A DNA stretch of 64,000 nucleotides from Sulfurovum sp. TSL6. Its GTDB lineage: Bacteria > Campylobacterota > Campylobacteria > Campylobacterales > Sulfurovaceae. The stretch covers positions 959,960 to 1,023,959 of the forward strand of contig NZ_BPFJ01000001.1 of NCBI RefSeq assembly GCF_019972115.1. The letters run 5' to 3'. The position numbers and the translations under genes were made by a program. Below, one piece after another: positions 52,213-61,547 of the stretch (position 1 is its first letter; every line of letters begins with the position of its first letter). The notes under the pieces are model-generated. The model was not told the DNA's origin and did no database searches. It worked only from the letters and a program-made list of their open reading frames with translations.

Positions 52213-53319
52213 TCATAATTTCGTTTCATAAAGCTCCAAATATTGTAATGCACATACCTCCATAGTATATTTTTCTGTATATAATTTTATGATCTTATCT
52301 TTATCTCTTAAAGGTTTTTCTATAAAATGATTTAATACCTTTATATAGCTCTCAACGGTTATTTGTTCTGATATGTATCCATTAATACCCGGAATGATAA
52401 TATCAGAAGGTCCACCAGATGGAGTTGAAAGTACAGGAATGCCCATAGAAAATGCTTCTAATGCCGCTATCCCTAATCCTTCATAATTTGATGTTAGACA
52501 AAAAGCATCTGCACACACTAAATAATCGGCTATATTTTCTTGACGACCGACAAATTTGACCTTATCTGAATATTTATTTTCATTTTTACATTCTAATAGA
52601 TAAGATTGTTTCAGTGTTCCATCATATCCAACAATACATAAACAAACATTACGACCATTATCGAGCAGTTCATTGAATGCTTTGACTAACAAAAGTGTAT
52701 TTTTTTCTTTAGAAATACGCCCGATATATAAAAATACTAAAGTGTTATTGTCTTTCTTTAACGTATTGATATATTGAGCAACAACTTCTGATTTAGAAGA
52801 AGTTGTCAGTTGAGAGCTCCCATTATAAACGACTGTTTCAAAATGTGCCCCATAAGTTTTCTTTACTGTTTCAGAAACACTTTGACTAATTGAAACAGGT
52901 GTAAAAATTGCAGGAAAGCCATTAAATAATAATTTGATATAACTGCGAATATATTTATTATACTCTTTATGTGCCATAGTATGTACTGTATAAATGGATG
53001 GTATCCTTTTTAGTAAAATAGGAATTGAAGTATAAACTAAAGCTCTACCGTTTAAATGAATTATATTTGGTTTTACTTCAGAAAGTAGTTTATAAATTTT
53101 ATAGATTATTTTTAAACTATATCCACCACGTTTGTTTAAAGATATTACATTAACATTTCGAGAAATCATCTTCAATAATAGCTGTTCTTCACTAATATCA
53201 TCAAGAATGCAAAGATAAACTTTGTGTTCAGAGATATCTGCTTGTGTATTACAAATATCTACACAAAACTTTTCAGCACCTCCAGTATTGATACTTGTCA
53301 ATAGATGTAATATTTTCAT
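52213..53319 (-). CDS. GT4-family glycosyltransferase
   Basis: The 368-residue GT-B enzyme opens MKILHLLTSINTGGAEKFCV, typical of GT4 enzymes that begin with a GGAE loop. It carries VFLYIGRISKEKNTLLLVKA (about residues 196-215) and EGLGIAALEAFSMGIPVLST with the retaining ExxxxxxxE motif. Acceptor and donor are unknown. It is first or second gene of the long minus-strand cluster running to 44443. Confidence 0.87.
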   Translation of the reverse strand: MKILHLLTSINTGGAEKFCVDICNTQADISEHKVYLCILDDISEEQLLLKMISRNVNVISLNKRGGYSLKIIYKIYKLLSEVKPNIIHLNGRALVYTSIPILLKRIPSIYTVHTMAHKEYNKYIRSYIKLLFNGFPAIFTPVSISQSVSETVKKTYGAHFETVVYNGSSQLTTSSKSEVVAQYINTLKKDNNTLVFLYIGRISKEKNTLLLVKAFNELLDNGRNVCLCIVGYDGTLKQSYLLECKNENKYSDKVKFVGRQENIADYLVCADAFCLTSNYEGLGIAALEAFSMGIPVLSTPSGGPSDIIIPGINGYISEQITVESYIKVLNHFIEKPLRDKDKIIKLYTEKYTMEVCALQYLELYETKL

Positions 53320-53385
53320 AAATTGATATTCCTTGACTTTTTCTGGTTCAAGATATTTTTATGATAATATTTAAACATAGGTAAC

Positions 53386-54348
53386 TTATTTAAGTATGGA
53401 TTTTATAGATTTTTTCAATTGAAACATTCTATATGTCCCCAAAAAATATGATAATAGACGTTCATCTGTTTTCAGTGTATTAAGAGGTTTTTTGAATCCT
53501 AAACTATTCATCTTCCTTTTACATTCCAATGTTAAATCTTTATGTAAAGGGGGAATTCTATATAAAAATCTTGAATAGATTAGTGCTAAACTCCTGCGAA
53601 CTTCAGTCTTTTCCATATCATCTTTCATAAGTTCTATATATGTTTCAAACGTTTTTAAATTTGATTGCAAAGCTTTTCTTGAAATCTGATTTGAAATACT
53701 GTTTTCATTATCTTTTCTGTAGTATCCTATACTATCTTTAACAAACACTATATTACTTGCTTTTATTACTACTCTGGCAAAAAAATCCCCATCCTGGTTT
53801 CTTGCCAAACTTTCATCCCATCCTCCACTCTCTGCTACCAATACTCGAGGTACAAGCCATAAATGCGTAATTACAGCCATCCCACTTGTCCATAACTCAA
53901 TAAGAAACCGTGTTGGATCATCATAATTTTTATTTACAGGCAGATCTTTCCATATTACATTTTCAATACTCTTTTGAAATGTACCCCATCTTCCAAATAC
54001 AAGTGTTCGATCATCTGCGGTTTTCAATACTTCCATCTGAAGACGGATCTTATCTGGATGCAGTAGATCGTCTGCATCAATGTACTGTATATAATCTCCT
54101 GTAGCTAACGCAAAAGCTCTGTTTCTTGCTACGGGAGCACCAGAGTTTTTTTGGGCTTCAACTTTGATATTTGTATGCTTCTTTTCATACTCCCTGGCAA
54201 TATTTAAACCCGAATCAGTTGAACCATCATCAATAATGATAATTTCTATATTTTTATAGGTTTGATTCAGGCATGAGTCAATAGTCTCTGCTATATACTC
54301 TTCAGCGTTATATAATGGTATCAAAATAGAAACTTTTAAATTATTCAT
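53386..54348 (-). CDS. GT2-family glycosyltransferase
   Basis: A GT-A fold is seen: VSILIPLYNAEEYIAETIDS, IIIIDDGSTDSG (nucleotide binding) and YIQYIDADDLLHPDK with the DxD-type motif (about residues 85-100). The total is about 320 residues. Of the two possible starts I chose the ATG at 54348 (MNNLKVSIL) over a GTG at 54366. The gene heads the minus-strand cluster, back to back with the GT4 gene at 54491. The 142-base gap between them should hold divergent promoters. Confidence 0.87.
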   Translation of the reverse strand: MNNLKVSILIPLYNAEEYIAETIDSCLNQTYKNIEIIIIDDGSTDSGLNIAREYEKKHTNIKVEAQKNSGAPVARNRAFALATGDYIQYIDADDLLHPDKIRLQMEVLKTADDRTLVFGRWGTFQKSIENVIWKDLPVNKNYDDPTRFLIELWTSGMAVITHLWLVPRVLVAESGGWDESLARNQDGDFFARVVIKASNIVFVKDSIGYYRKDNENSISNQISRKALQSNLKTFETYIELMKDDMEKTEVRRSLALIYSRFLYRIPPLHKDLTLECKRKMNSLGFKKPLNTLKTDERLLSYFLGTYRMFQLKKSIKSILK

Positions 54349-54490
54349 CTTTAAAATATACTCCACTTAAATGTATGTCCATATTAAAAAAGTATACTCT
54401 CTTTTTATTAAGAAATTAGAATATAATATATAAGTTTATTTTTAAAAAAATAAATGTCATAATTTATTATTGTAACTTAGGAGTAGATAA

Positions 54491-55618
54491 ATGAATATAT
54501 TAATGTACTCAAATTCTTTTGGTGGGCACACACCAACATTTATAGGTCAGGATGTAGAACACCTGTCAAAAAATCATAATTTAGTTTATGTCTGTAATAC
54601 CATCCTTGATGCCAAAACTACATCCTATGATAATATCAAAGTTATACAAGAGTATCCTATGAGTTTTCTACAAAGAGCCTTATGGAAATTTGATATCTCT
54701 TTGAACTATAAAAATAAACATTTTCGAAAACATCTTGATCGTATTCTTGATGAATGCAAACCAGATCTTATCCACTGCCAATTTGGAATTGAAGCTTTAA
54801 GACTGATTGATAATCTTCATAACAGATCAATTCCTGTGGTTATCCAATTTCGTGGATTTGACGCCAGTAAAATGTTAAGAAAAAAATCATATATTAGACG
54901 CCTTAAAGAAGTATTAGACAGAGATAATTTTTATTCCATTTTTGTAGCAGATTCTCTTCGGAAAAATCTTCAAAAACATGATATAAATGTCCAAAACAGT
55001 ATGATTTTACACAGTGGTATCAACTTAACAAAATTTATTAGGGAAAAAAATAAAGAATATGATGATTATATTTTTCTTCAGGTCTCATCTCTGGCTGAGA
55101 AGAAGGGTCATGAATACACATTGAAAGCATTTGCTAAATTTTTATCCATACAGCAATCAAAAAATTTCAAATTGATTCTGACAGGTGAAGGAACAAGGAA
55201 GGCTTTATTAGTAGATCTTGTTGAAAAATTGAATATTATGGATTATGTTGAATTCGTCGGTTTTGTATCACCTAAAGAAGCAAAGGAACTAATGCAAAAT
55301 GCAGATGTTTTTGTCCATCATAGCATAACAGCTCAAGACGGAGATACGGAAGGGATACCCAATGCACTTATGGAGGCAATGGCTATGGAGCTACCCGTTC
55401 TAAGTACTTATCATTCAGGTATATCAGAACTGATAACCGATGGTATCAACGGCTACTTAGTCAATGAGAAAGATGTAGACAACTATGCATTACGTATGGC
55501 AGATATCGTTGGGTGGGGAAGGATGAAAGTAAACAGAGATGTTATCGCAGAAAAGTTTGAAATTGGAAAACATATTGCAAAACTTGAGGAATTTTATTTG
55601 ACAATGATCAATAAATAG
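54491..55618 (+). CDS. GT4-family glycosyltransferase (WcaL-like)
   Basis: The 375-residue enzyme shows VSSLAEKKGHEYTLKAFAKF (about residues 199-218), LTGEGTRKALL and DTEGIPNALMEAMAMELPVLS with the retaining motif. The layout recalls colanic acid WcaL-type transferases. TAGGAG lies 7 bases before the ATG. It begins the plus-strand group of four genes to 59115. Confidence 0.87.
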   Translation: MNILMYSNSFGGHTPTFIGQDVEHLSKNHNLVYVCNTILDAKTTSYDNIKVIQEYPMSFLQRALWKFDISLNYKNKHFRKHLDRILDECKPDLIHCQFGIEALRLIDNLHNRSIPVVIQFRGFDASKMLRKKSYIRRLKEVLDRDNFYSIFVADSLRKNLQKHDINVQNSMILHSGINLTKFIREKNKEYDDYIFLQVSSLAEKKGHEYTLKAFAKFLSIQQSKNFKLILTGEGTRKALLVDLVEKLNIMDYVEFVGFVSPKEAKELMQNADVFVHHSITAQDGDTEGIPNALMEAMAMELPVLSTYHSGISELITDGINGYLVNEKDVDNYALRMADIVGWGRMKVNRDVIAEKFEIGKHIAKLEEFYLTMINK

Positions 55619-55721
55619 ATAAATAAATTTAGGAAATATCTTTAATTCCCACCATACATGAAATAATTTAGAATAATATTATATAATCATATAAGCTGAT
55701 GTGGAAAGAGGATGATACTAT

Positions 55722-57179
55722 ATGCTATTCAATTCTTATGAATTTATATTTCTATTTTTTCCTATTACCTTTTTCATCTATTTTTATCTCAATAAAAAAC
55801 GTTTAACTGAGATCAGCAAAGGCTTTCTTGTTTTTTCCTCTCTTTTCTTTTATAGTTGGTGGAACATAGCTTATCTTCCGCTTATATTGATTTCCATGCT
55901 TTTTAACTATACTATTGGCAACCAACTCTCGAGATATGAGCAAAAAAAAAGATGCTGCACTAGAAAGAAACTTTTGGCTATAGGTGTCATTTTTAATCTT
56001 GGATTACTAGGGTACTTCAAATATTCAGACTTTTTTATAGAGAACTTTAATACTGTTTTTGCTACTGGTGTTTCTCTTTTACATCTCGCCCTACCCCTGG
56101 CAATCAGTTTCTATACTTTCCAACAAATTGCCTATTTGGTCGACAGCTATAGAAAGGAGACGAAAGAGTATGACTTTTTAAACTATGCAGTATTTGTGAC
56201 TTTCTTTCCCCAACTCATAGCAGGCCCTATCGTCCACCATGCTGAAATGATGCCTCAATTTGCCAACATACGCAACAAAATCAAAAACTATCATAATATT
56301 GCACTTGGTCTTTTTATTTTTTCAATGGGTCTTTTTAAAAAGGTGGTTATTGCAGATACTTTTGCAGTATGGGCGACCAACGGATTCGATGTGGCAGAAA
56401 AACTTGAGATGATAGAAGCATGGGCTGCATCACTAAGTTACACCTTTCAACTTTATTTTGATTTCAGTGGTTATACCGATATGGCCATCGGTATTGCCCT
56501 ACTTTTCAATATCAAACTGCCTATCAACTTCAATTCACCCTATAAAGCCTTATCAATTCAGGACTTTTGGCGTAGATGGCATATGACACTCTCAAGATTT
56601 CTGAAAGATTATGTCTATATACCTTTTGGCGGTAACAGAAAAGGAGAAATAAGAACTTATATTAACCTCTTTACTACTTTTTTACTTGGGGGTCTTTGGC
56701 ATGGTGCAGGATGGACTTTTATCTTTTGGGGTTCCCTACATGGATTTGCTCTAGTGATACATAGAGCCTGGCAGAAACTTGGGATGAGATTACCTACAAT
56801 TTTTGCTTGGTTTATAACCTTTAACTTTATTAATATTTCCTGGGTATTTTTTAGGGCTAAAGAGTGGGATGATGCTTTAAAGGTGTTACATGGCATGTTC
56901 TTTGGTGTACTTATACTACCTGTTCCATTGGCTGAAAAACTTGAGTTTTTAACTCCATATGGAGTAAAATTTGGTAATTGGTTAAATGCAGTGAACGCTG
57001 ACAGAGAAATATTCGTATGGATACTTGTTGCTTTTGTTACTGTCCTTTTCTTTAAAAACTCCATGCAGCTGCGTAGCAGTTTTAAACCAAATTTTTTCTA
57101 TATGGTCTCAACAGTTTTGTTTTTTCTCTCCATTTTTATACTGTATAGAAAAAGTGAATTTATCTATTTTAATTTTTAG
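55722..57179 (+). CDS. AlgI-like MBOAT membrane O-acyltransferase
   Basis: The 485-residue polytopic protein opens MLFNSYEFIFLFFPITFFIY, the usual AlgI/PatA start. It contains YFDFSGYTDMAIGIALLF, DFWRRWHMTLSRFLKDYVYI and GGLWHGAGWTFIFWGSLHG, with the invariant His of MBOAT enzymes (about residue 327). It moves acyl (usually acetyl) groups across the membrane to a polysaccharide. The SGNH-like gene 11 bases downstream is probably its extracytoplasmic partner, as AlgJ/AlgX or DltD are in other systems. Confidence 0.9.
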   Translation: MLFNSYEFIFLFFPITFFIYFYLNKKRLTEISKGFLVFSSLFFYSWWNIAYLPLILISMLFNYTIGNQLSRYEQKKRCCTRKKLLAIGVIFNLGLLGYFKYSDFFIENFNTVFATGVSLLHLALPLAISFYTFQQIAYLVDSYRKETKEYDFLNYAVFVTFFPQLIAGPIVHHAEMMPQFANIRNKIKNYHNIALGLFIFSMGLFKKVVIADTFAVWATNGFDVAEKLEMIEAWAASLSYTFQLYFDFSGYTDMAIGIALLFNIKLPINFNSPYKALSIQDFWRRWHMTLSRFLKDYVYIPFGGNRKGEIRTYINLFTTFLLGGLWHGAGWTFIFWGSLHGFALVIHRAWQKLGMRLPTIFAWFITFNFINISWVFFRAKEWDDALKVLHGMFFGVLILPVPLAEKLEFLTPYGVKFGNWLNAVNADREIFVWILVAFVTVLFFKNSMQLRSSFKPNFFYMVSTVLFFLSIFILYRKSEFIYFNF

Positions 57180-57190
57180 GAAGGGGAGAA

Positions 57191-58147
57191 ATGTTAAAGT
57201 ATAAAAACTATGTCAAAATACTCTCACTGATGCTTGTCATTTTATTTGGTAGTGCTTTTATCTATGTTTATCATTATGCAAAAAGCTATCCCTTACCATT
57301 TACATACAGGATATCATTGGATGAAAAACTTAGATTTATTAGGGATATGCCAAATAGAGATCAAGTAGATACTATTATTGTAGGCTCATCTCTAGGCTTG
57401 AATAACATACAAGGAATCATTTTAGAAGAGTCATCAACGGTAGTAGATCATGTGCTGAATATCTCAGCATATGGGTTAAAGATGACACAAGTTGAAAAAC
57501 ATCTTGATCTTATTTCTGTTTTTCCAAATGTTAAAAGAGTCATTTATTCAACACAGTTTCCAGATTTTTCAGATTCTTTTAAATTTGAGAACTATGACAT
57601 TGACTTTGTAAAAAAATATATCCATCTTGGCAAAGGAAAGGTTGACTTGAAACATGCTTTTTATGGTTATAAAAATATTATCCAATTTGCAAAAAATCAT
57701 TGCTTCTGGGAAGAAAAATATAGAGGAGACATGTTCAACTTTGGACTTGCCTTTGATCGTACAGGAAGTGTCCCTCTACAAATATACGGGGACGATATTA
57801 ATAAAGATAAATTCTTTAACCCTCACCCCTTAAAGCAAGATATAGAAAGTTTTCATGCTTTGTCTAGAGTTTCTAAAAAAATACATCAAAATAACATAAA
57901 GTTTTATTTTATCGTAGGCCCCTATCGTCAACCGCTTCTTGATAAACACGAAGACTTGCGAAAAACAATGGAAAACTTTATTGTTAAAACAAATAAAATT
58001 ATTACCAACAATGGTGGTTTTTTTCTTAATTTACATCCTCAATTGAAACTGAGTGATTATTACTTTGTTGATCGTTTTCATTTGAATGAGCATGGCAGTG
58101 TATTAACAGCAAAAGCCATTGGAAAGTTTATTGATAAAAGTGAGTGA
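57191..58147 (+). CDS. SGNH-like membrane-anchored acyltransferase partner
   Basis: The 318-residue protein has one N-terminal membrane anchor (about residues 8-28) and an extracytoplasmic domain. DTIIVGSSLGLNNIQG (about 58-73) holds a GSS nucleophile-like block, and VDRFHLNEHGS near the end holds the DxxH dyad of SGNH hydrolases. Similarity to named families is weak, so the SGNH reading rests on these two blocks and on its MBOAT neighbour. It likely transfers the acyl group to the polymer. GGAAGGGGAGA precedes the ATG. Confidence 0.68.
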   Translation: MLKYKNYVKILSLMLVILFGSAFIYVYHYAKSYPLPFTYRISLDEKLRFIRDMPNRDQVDTIIVGSSLGLNNIQGIILEESSTVVDHVLNISAYGLKMTQVEKHLDLISVFPNVKRVIYSTQFPDFSDSFKFENYDIDFVKKYIHLGKGKVDLKHAFYGYKNIIQFAKNHCFWEEKYRGDMFNFGLAFDRTGSVPLQIYGDDINKDKFFNPHPLKQDIESFHALSRVSKKIHQNNIKFYFIVGPYRQPLLDKHEDLRKTMENFIVKTNKIITNNGGFFLNLHPQLKLSDYYFVDRFHLNEHGSVLTAKAIGKFIDKSE

Positions 58148-58194
58148 GTGTAGTTTTACTATACTTTATAAAAAATATTTAATGGAGAAAATAG

Positions 58195-59115
58195 ATGAAA
58201 GATCTTCTGATTACCATTGCAATACCTGCTTATAACAATGAAAAAAGCATACAAAAAACTATAGACTCTTGTCTAGCACAAGATACTGACATTAATTATG
58301 AAATTCTAATAGTTGATGATGCCAGTTCAGACAGCACACCTGAAATTCTTGCTCAATATAACGATGAAAAAATAAGAGTGGTGACCCTTGATGAAAGAAT
58401 TCCTCTGATTGCAAATCATAATGTCTGTTTTAAAAATGCTTTAGGAAAGTATGTAGTTTTCTGTCATGCTGATGATACACTGGAAGATCATACCATTGAA
58501 ACCTTTGCAAATAAACTGAAAACAAGAAATTATCCCAAAAAATATATAGTCTGGGGACATAGTATGTTCAGAGACTTTTCATACAAAGCCATCGAACAGG
58601 CTAATTTCACTTATAATGAAATAACCGTAGGCGAATATGCTCCATTAATGTTTCTCTATGGTGGGCTCTCACCAACTGGTACTTGCTACAGTAGAGAATC
58701 ATTTTTAAAAATGGGTGGCTTTTTAAAAGTAGATATGAATTCTTCACCATCTGATATGACAACAATGATCTATCTTGCCATGAATGGTTTTAGATTTGAA
58801 ATGATCGACGAAATGATTCTCAATAGAACTGCTGCTTCTACAGCTTTGCAAGAGGCTGGTGAAGACCGTTATTTAGATGAACTTGATGATGCTTTTAAAT
58901 ATTTAATCAAACAGGTAGACCAACAAAGTATCTCTAAACTGATAAGCATGTCAGCACAACAAAAAATAAAACCTTTCTATTTTTACCATGCTGTCATCCA
59001 GGATGGCTATCATAAAAAACAGATTAAAACCATTATAATGAGAGAAATAATTAAAAAACCATTGCTGTTAAGAACTCTACTGATACGCAAGCTGATAAAG
59101 AGACTTTATTCATAA
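58195..59115 (+). CDS. GT2-family glycosyltransferase
   Basis: The 306-residue GT-A enzyme shows LLITIAIPAYNNEKSIQKTI, ILIVDDASSDSTPEIL and YVVFCHADDTLEDH (DD metal motif, about residue 92). It is separated by 47 bases from the SGNH-like gene. TGGAG precedes the ATG. Its sugar is unknown. It converges on the PIG-L gene. Confidence 0.86.
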   Translation: MKDLLITIAIPAYNNEKSIQKTIDSCLAQDTDINYEILIVDDASSDSTPEILAQYNDEKIRVVTLDERIPLIANHNVCFKNALGKYVVFCHADDTLEDHTIETFANKLKTRNYPKKYIVWGHSMFRDFSYKAIEQANFTYNEITVGEYAPLMFLYGGLSPTGTCYSRESFLKMGGFLKVDMNSSPSDMTTMIYLAMNGFRFEMIDEMILNRTAASTALQEAGEDRYLDELDDAFKYLIKQVDQQSISKLISMSAQQKIKPFYFYHAVIQDGYHKKQIKTIIMREIIKKPLLLRTLLIRKLIKRLYS

Positions 59116-59156
59116 ATATACTTCATAGGTGTGAAACCGGGAAACTTTATACTATT

Positions 59157-60551
59157 TTAAAGCTTGCCATTAAGAGTCTCTAAAATATTTTTCTTGTAAA
59201 TATTTTTTATTTTAACTACAAAAAATAATTCGTTACTTCTCACAGATCTTTTATAGTAAGAATAGTTAGTGTCTTCTTCGGCAAAAATATCTCTTCGAAT
59301 CTGCTTCCATGCCAACTTCATAGCACCTTTGGAAGAATGCCACTCAGTATCTAGTCTTAAATCATGCATTGCCTCTAGGGCGAATAGTTTATCTTTTTGC
59401 TTATCAGAAGATAAAGGGTGTGAGTAAATAGTATCAAAATATATTGTATCCCCGAAATGTGGTGGAAGGGAGATAGCTCCACCTGATTTCCCATATGGGT
59501 AGTATTCATTTGTCACACAGTGATTTGTATAGAGATACAAATCACCATCCTTGATCCCAGATTCCTTTATAGCATCAATAAGTGCCACTGTTGTTAGCTT
59601 ATGATCTGGGTGTGTATCCAATGCCGGATAGGGTGTTACTATGATATTCGGTTTAATTTTATCTAATAAATAAATAAGATTTTTCACAAGTGAATTCCAA
59701 CTTGAATTCCCTGTTAACCCAGTAGCAAGTTTGGATATATTTTGCTTTCTATATGTGTTTATATCTAAGGTATCTGTATAATATCCCTTCACTTCTTTTG
59801 ATTTATCGCTAAACATACTTATTAACGATCTATCAAAATAACCAAGGTTTAAAATATGTTCCGATGATATACCTCCTAATAAAGGTACTGTAATACTATC
59901 CCATGTTCGCAGCTCTCCTTTTTTTAAATAATGTTGTACTTTATTGTTATATATTTCATTATATTTAAATTTGCCGGTATCCCCAGCAGTAACAGTTATT
60001 ACATATGATTGATTATTGTCACTGTAAAGTCCATAAGCTGCTATTTCTGCATCATCTGGATGGGGTGCAAGAACAAGAATTTTCAGTGTTTTGATATCTT
60101 TATTTGCAAAAGATACTGATTGTAAAGTATTCTCATTGAGAGAAATATATTTTTCTTTAAGTGTGATCTCAGTTTCATGATTGGCCATTAACGAACTGAT
60201 ATTTATATACCTTGTTCCTTTGGCTCCATGTTCAAAATACTGTGTAACGAAGAGTTCTCCAGCTTTGAGTTCAATACTGGGTTGAAGATATTTACCCATG
60301 AATGTGCTTTTTACATTTACTTTTAGAAATACCGACTTCTTTTCATTTTCATTACTTGCCAATCTTATCTTTCCATTTTCAAGCTTCAGATCAATTATCT
60401 TGGCATTGGTTTGATTAAAGTCATATAGATAACTTTTACTTGTATCATAAGGGTATAGTGCAGATCTTTCTTTGATTACTTTAACAATAAAGAATACCAT
60501 GATGAATACAATAGTTATTAAAAAAAATAAAAGAAATTTTATATTACGCAT
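59157..60551 (-). CDS. Membrane-anchored PIG-L-family deacetylase
   Basis: The 464-residue protein has one N-terminal membrane helix (about residues 5-25), an extra beta-rich region to about 155, then a PIG-L/LmbE domain with LVLAPHPDDAEIAAYGLY (zinc motif HPDD, about residue 165) and ALDTHPDHKLTTVAL. The family removes N-acetyl groups from GlcNAc-linked lipids or sugars. The anchor suggests action at the periplasmic face, which is unusual for PIG-L. It is the last of three minus-strand genes. Confidence 0.83.
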   Translation of the reverse strand: MRNIKFLLFFLITIVFIMVFFIVKVIKERSALYPYDTSKSYLYDFNQTNAKIIDLKLENGKIRLASNENEKKSVFLKVNVKSTFMGKYLQPSIELKAGELFVTQYFEHGAKGTRYINISSLMANHETEITLKEKYISLNENTLQSVSFANKDIKTLKILVLAPHPDDAEIAAYGLYSDNNQSYVITVTAGDTGKFKYNEIYNNKVQHYLKKGELRTWDSITVPLLGGISSEHILNLGYFDRSLISMFSDKSKEVKGYYTDTLDINTYRKQNISKLATGLTGNSSWNSLVKNLIYLLDKIKPNIIVTPYPALDTHPDHKLTTVALIDAIKESGIKDGDLYLYTNHCVTNEYYPYGKSGGAISLPPHFGDTIYFDTIYSHPLSSDKQKDKLFALEAMHDLRLDTEWHSSKGAMKLAWKQIRRDIFAEEDTNYSYYKRSVRSNELFFVVKIKNIYKKNILETLNGKL

Positions 60552-60587
60552 ATTTCTCTCTTTTTTCTTGAATATAAATATATAACA

Positions 60588-61547
60588 TTAATACTTCCTC
60601 TTAACCAGTCGAATGACTTTTATGATGATTCCTTTCAAAAACATTGTAATGTATTGAATCCCCTGTATTATGAAACTTTTCAATAATAATTTAGCATAAT
60701 AAAACTTTCCATGTACGACAAAAGAATACTCCATAACCTTATTGTAAAAATAGTCACTTAAATGTTTATTACCTATTCTCGAATAATACATATAAAGGGC
60801 AAAAAATGTCTGCTCATACATTGCAGCCTTTTCATATATCGATTTACTTGAATAATCACTATCGCCATGTTGTCTATATTTAGCTGCTTTAATATCTTTT
60901 AAAAACTTACCTTTCCCATATGCCCCCAACATCGAGCCTAAAAAGTTATCATCAATGGGAGCACAATAATGTTCCATTGGATACTCTTGTATTATATCTA
61001 CATTTCTGAAACACACTGCACAGATACCAGTACCAAGAAATCTCTTTTGTATTTCAAGGGACTCCCTGTCCTTCGTGTTCCAGTTAAAAGTACTTCTCCT
61101 CTCTTCACCTTCATAAATTGCTTCCAATGATGAATAAGTTACAACATATTCATCATTCTTCTCTAAAAAATCAACATGCTTCTGAAGATTTAGAGCATCA
61201 GTCCAATAATCATCTCCATCACACGGAGCAATATATTTTCCTCTAGCACGCTGCATATTTTTTATAAAATTCATCCGCACACCAATATTTTTTTCTAAAA
61301 AATTAGCATTTATAATATTGGGGAATTTTTCCATATATTTTTTAATTATTATTACTGTTCTATCAGTAGAACAGTCATCATCTATGACGATTTCAAAGGG
61401 AAAATCTGTCTCCTGCATCAGAAAACTATCTAATGATTCAGCAATGAAGTTTTCAAGATTGTATGTTCGAGTACAAATACTTACAAGTGGTGATGATAGA
61501 TCACCTTTCCAGTTCTTCATAATTTCAGCTTCTGTACGCTCTATCAT
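60588..61547 (-). CDS. GT2-family glycosyltransferase
   Basis: The 319-residue GT-A enzyme shows LVSICTRTYNLENFIAESLD, FEIVIDDDCSTDRTV and APCDGDDYWTD with the DDxW-type metal motif (about residues 110-118), close to O-antigen rhamnosyl/galactosyl-type GT2. The start ATG overlaps the stop of the flippase gene (ATGA). Confidence 0.87.
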   Translation of the reverse strand: MIERTEAEIMKNWKGDLSSPLVSICTRTYNLENFIAESLDSFLMQETDFPFEIVIDDDCSTDRTVIIIKKYMEKFPNIINANFLEKNIGVRMNFIKNMQRARGKYIAPCDGDDYWTDALNLQKHVDFLEKNDEYVVTYSSLEAIYEGEERRSTFNWNTKDRESLEIQKRFLGTGICAVCFRNVDIIQEYPMEHYCAPIDDNFLGSMLGAYGKGKFLKDIKAAKYRQHGDSDYSSKSIYEKAAMYEQTFFALYMYYSRIGNKHLSDYFYNKVMEYSFVVHGKFYYAKLLLKSFIIQGIQYITMFLKGIIIKVIRLVKRKY

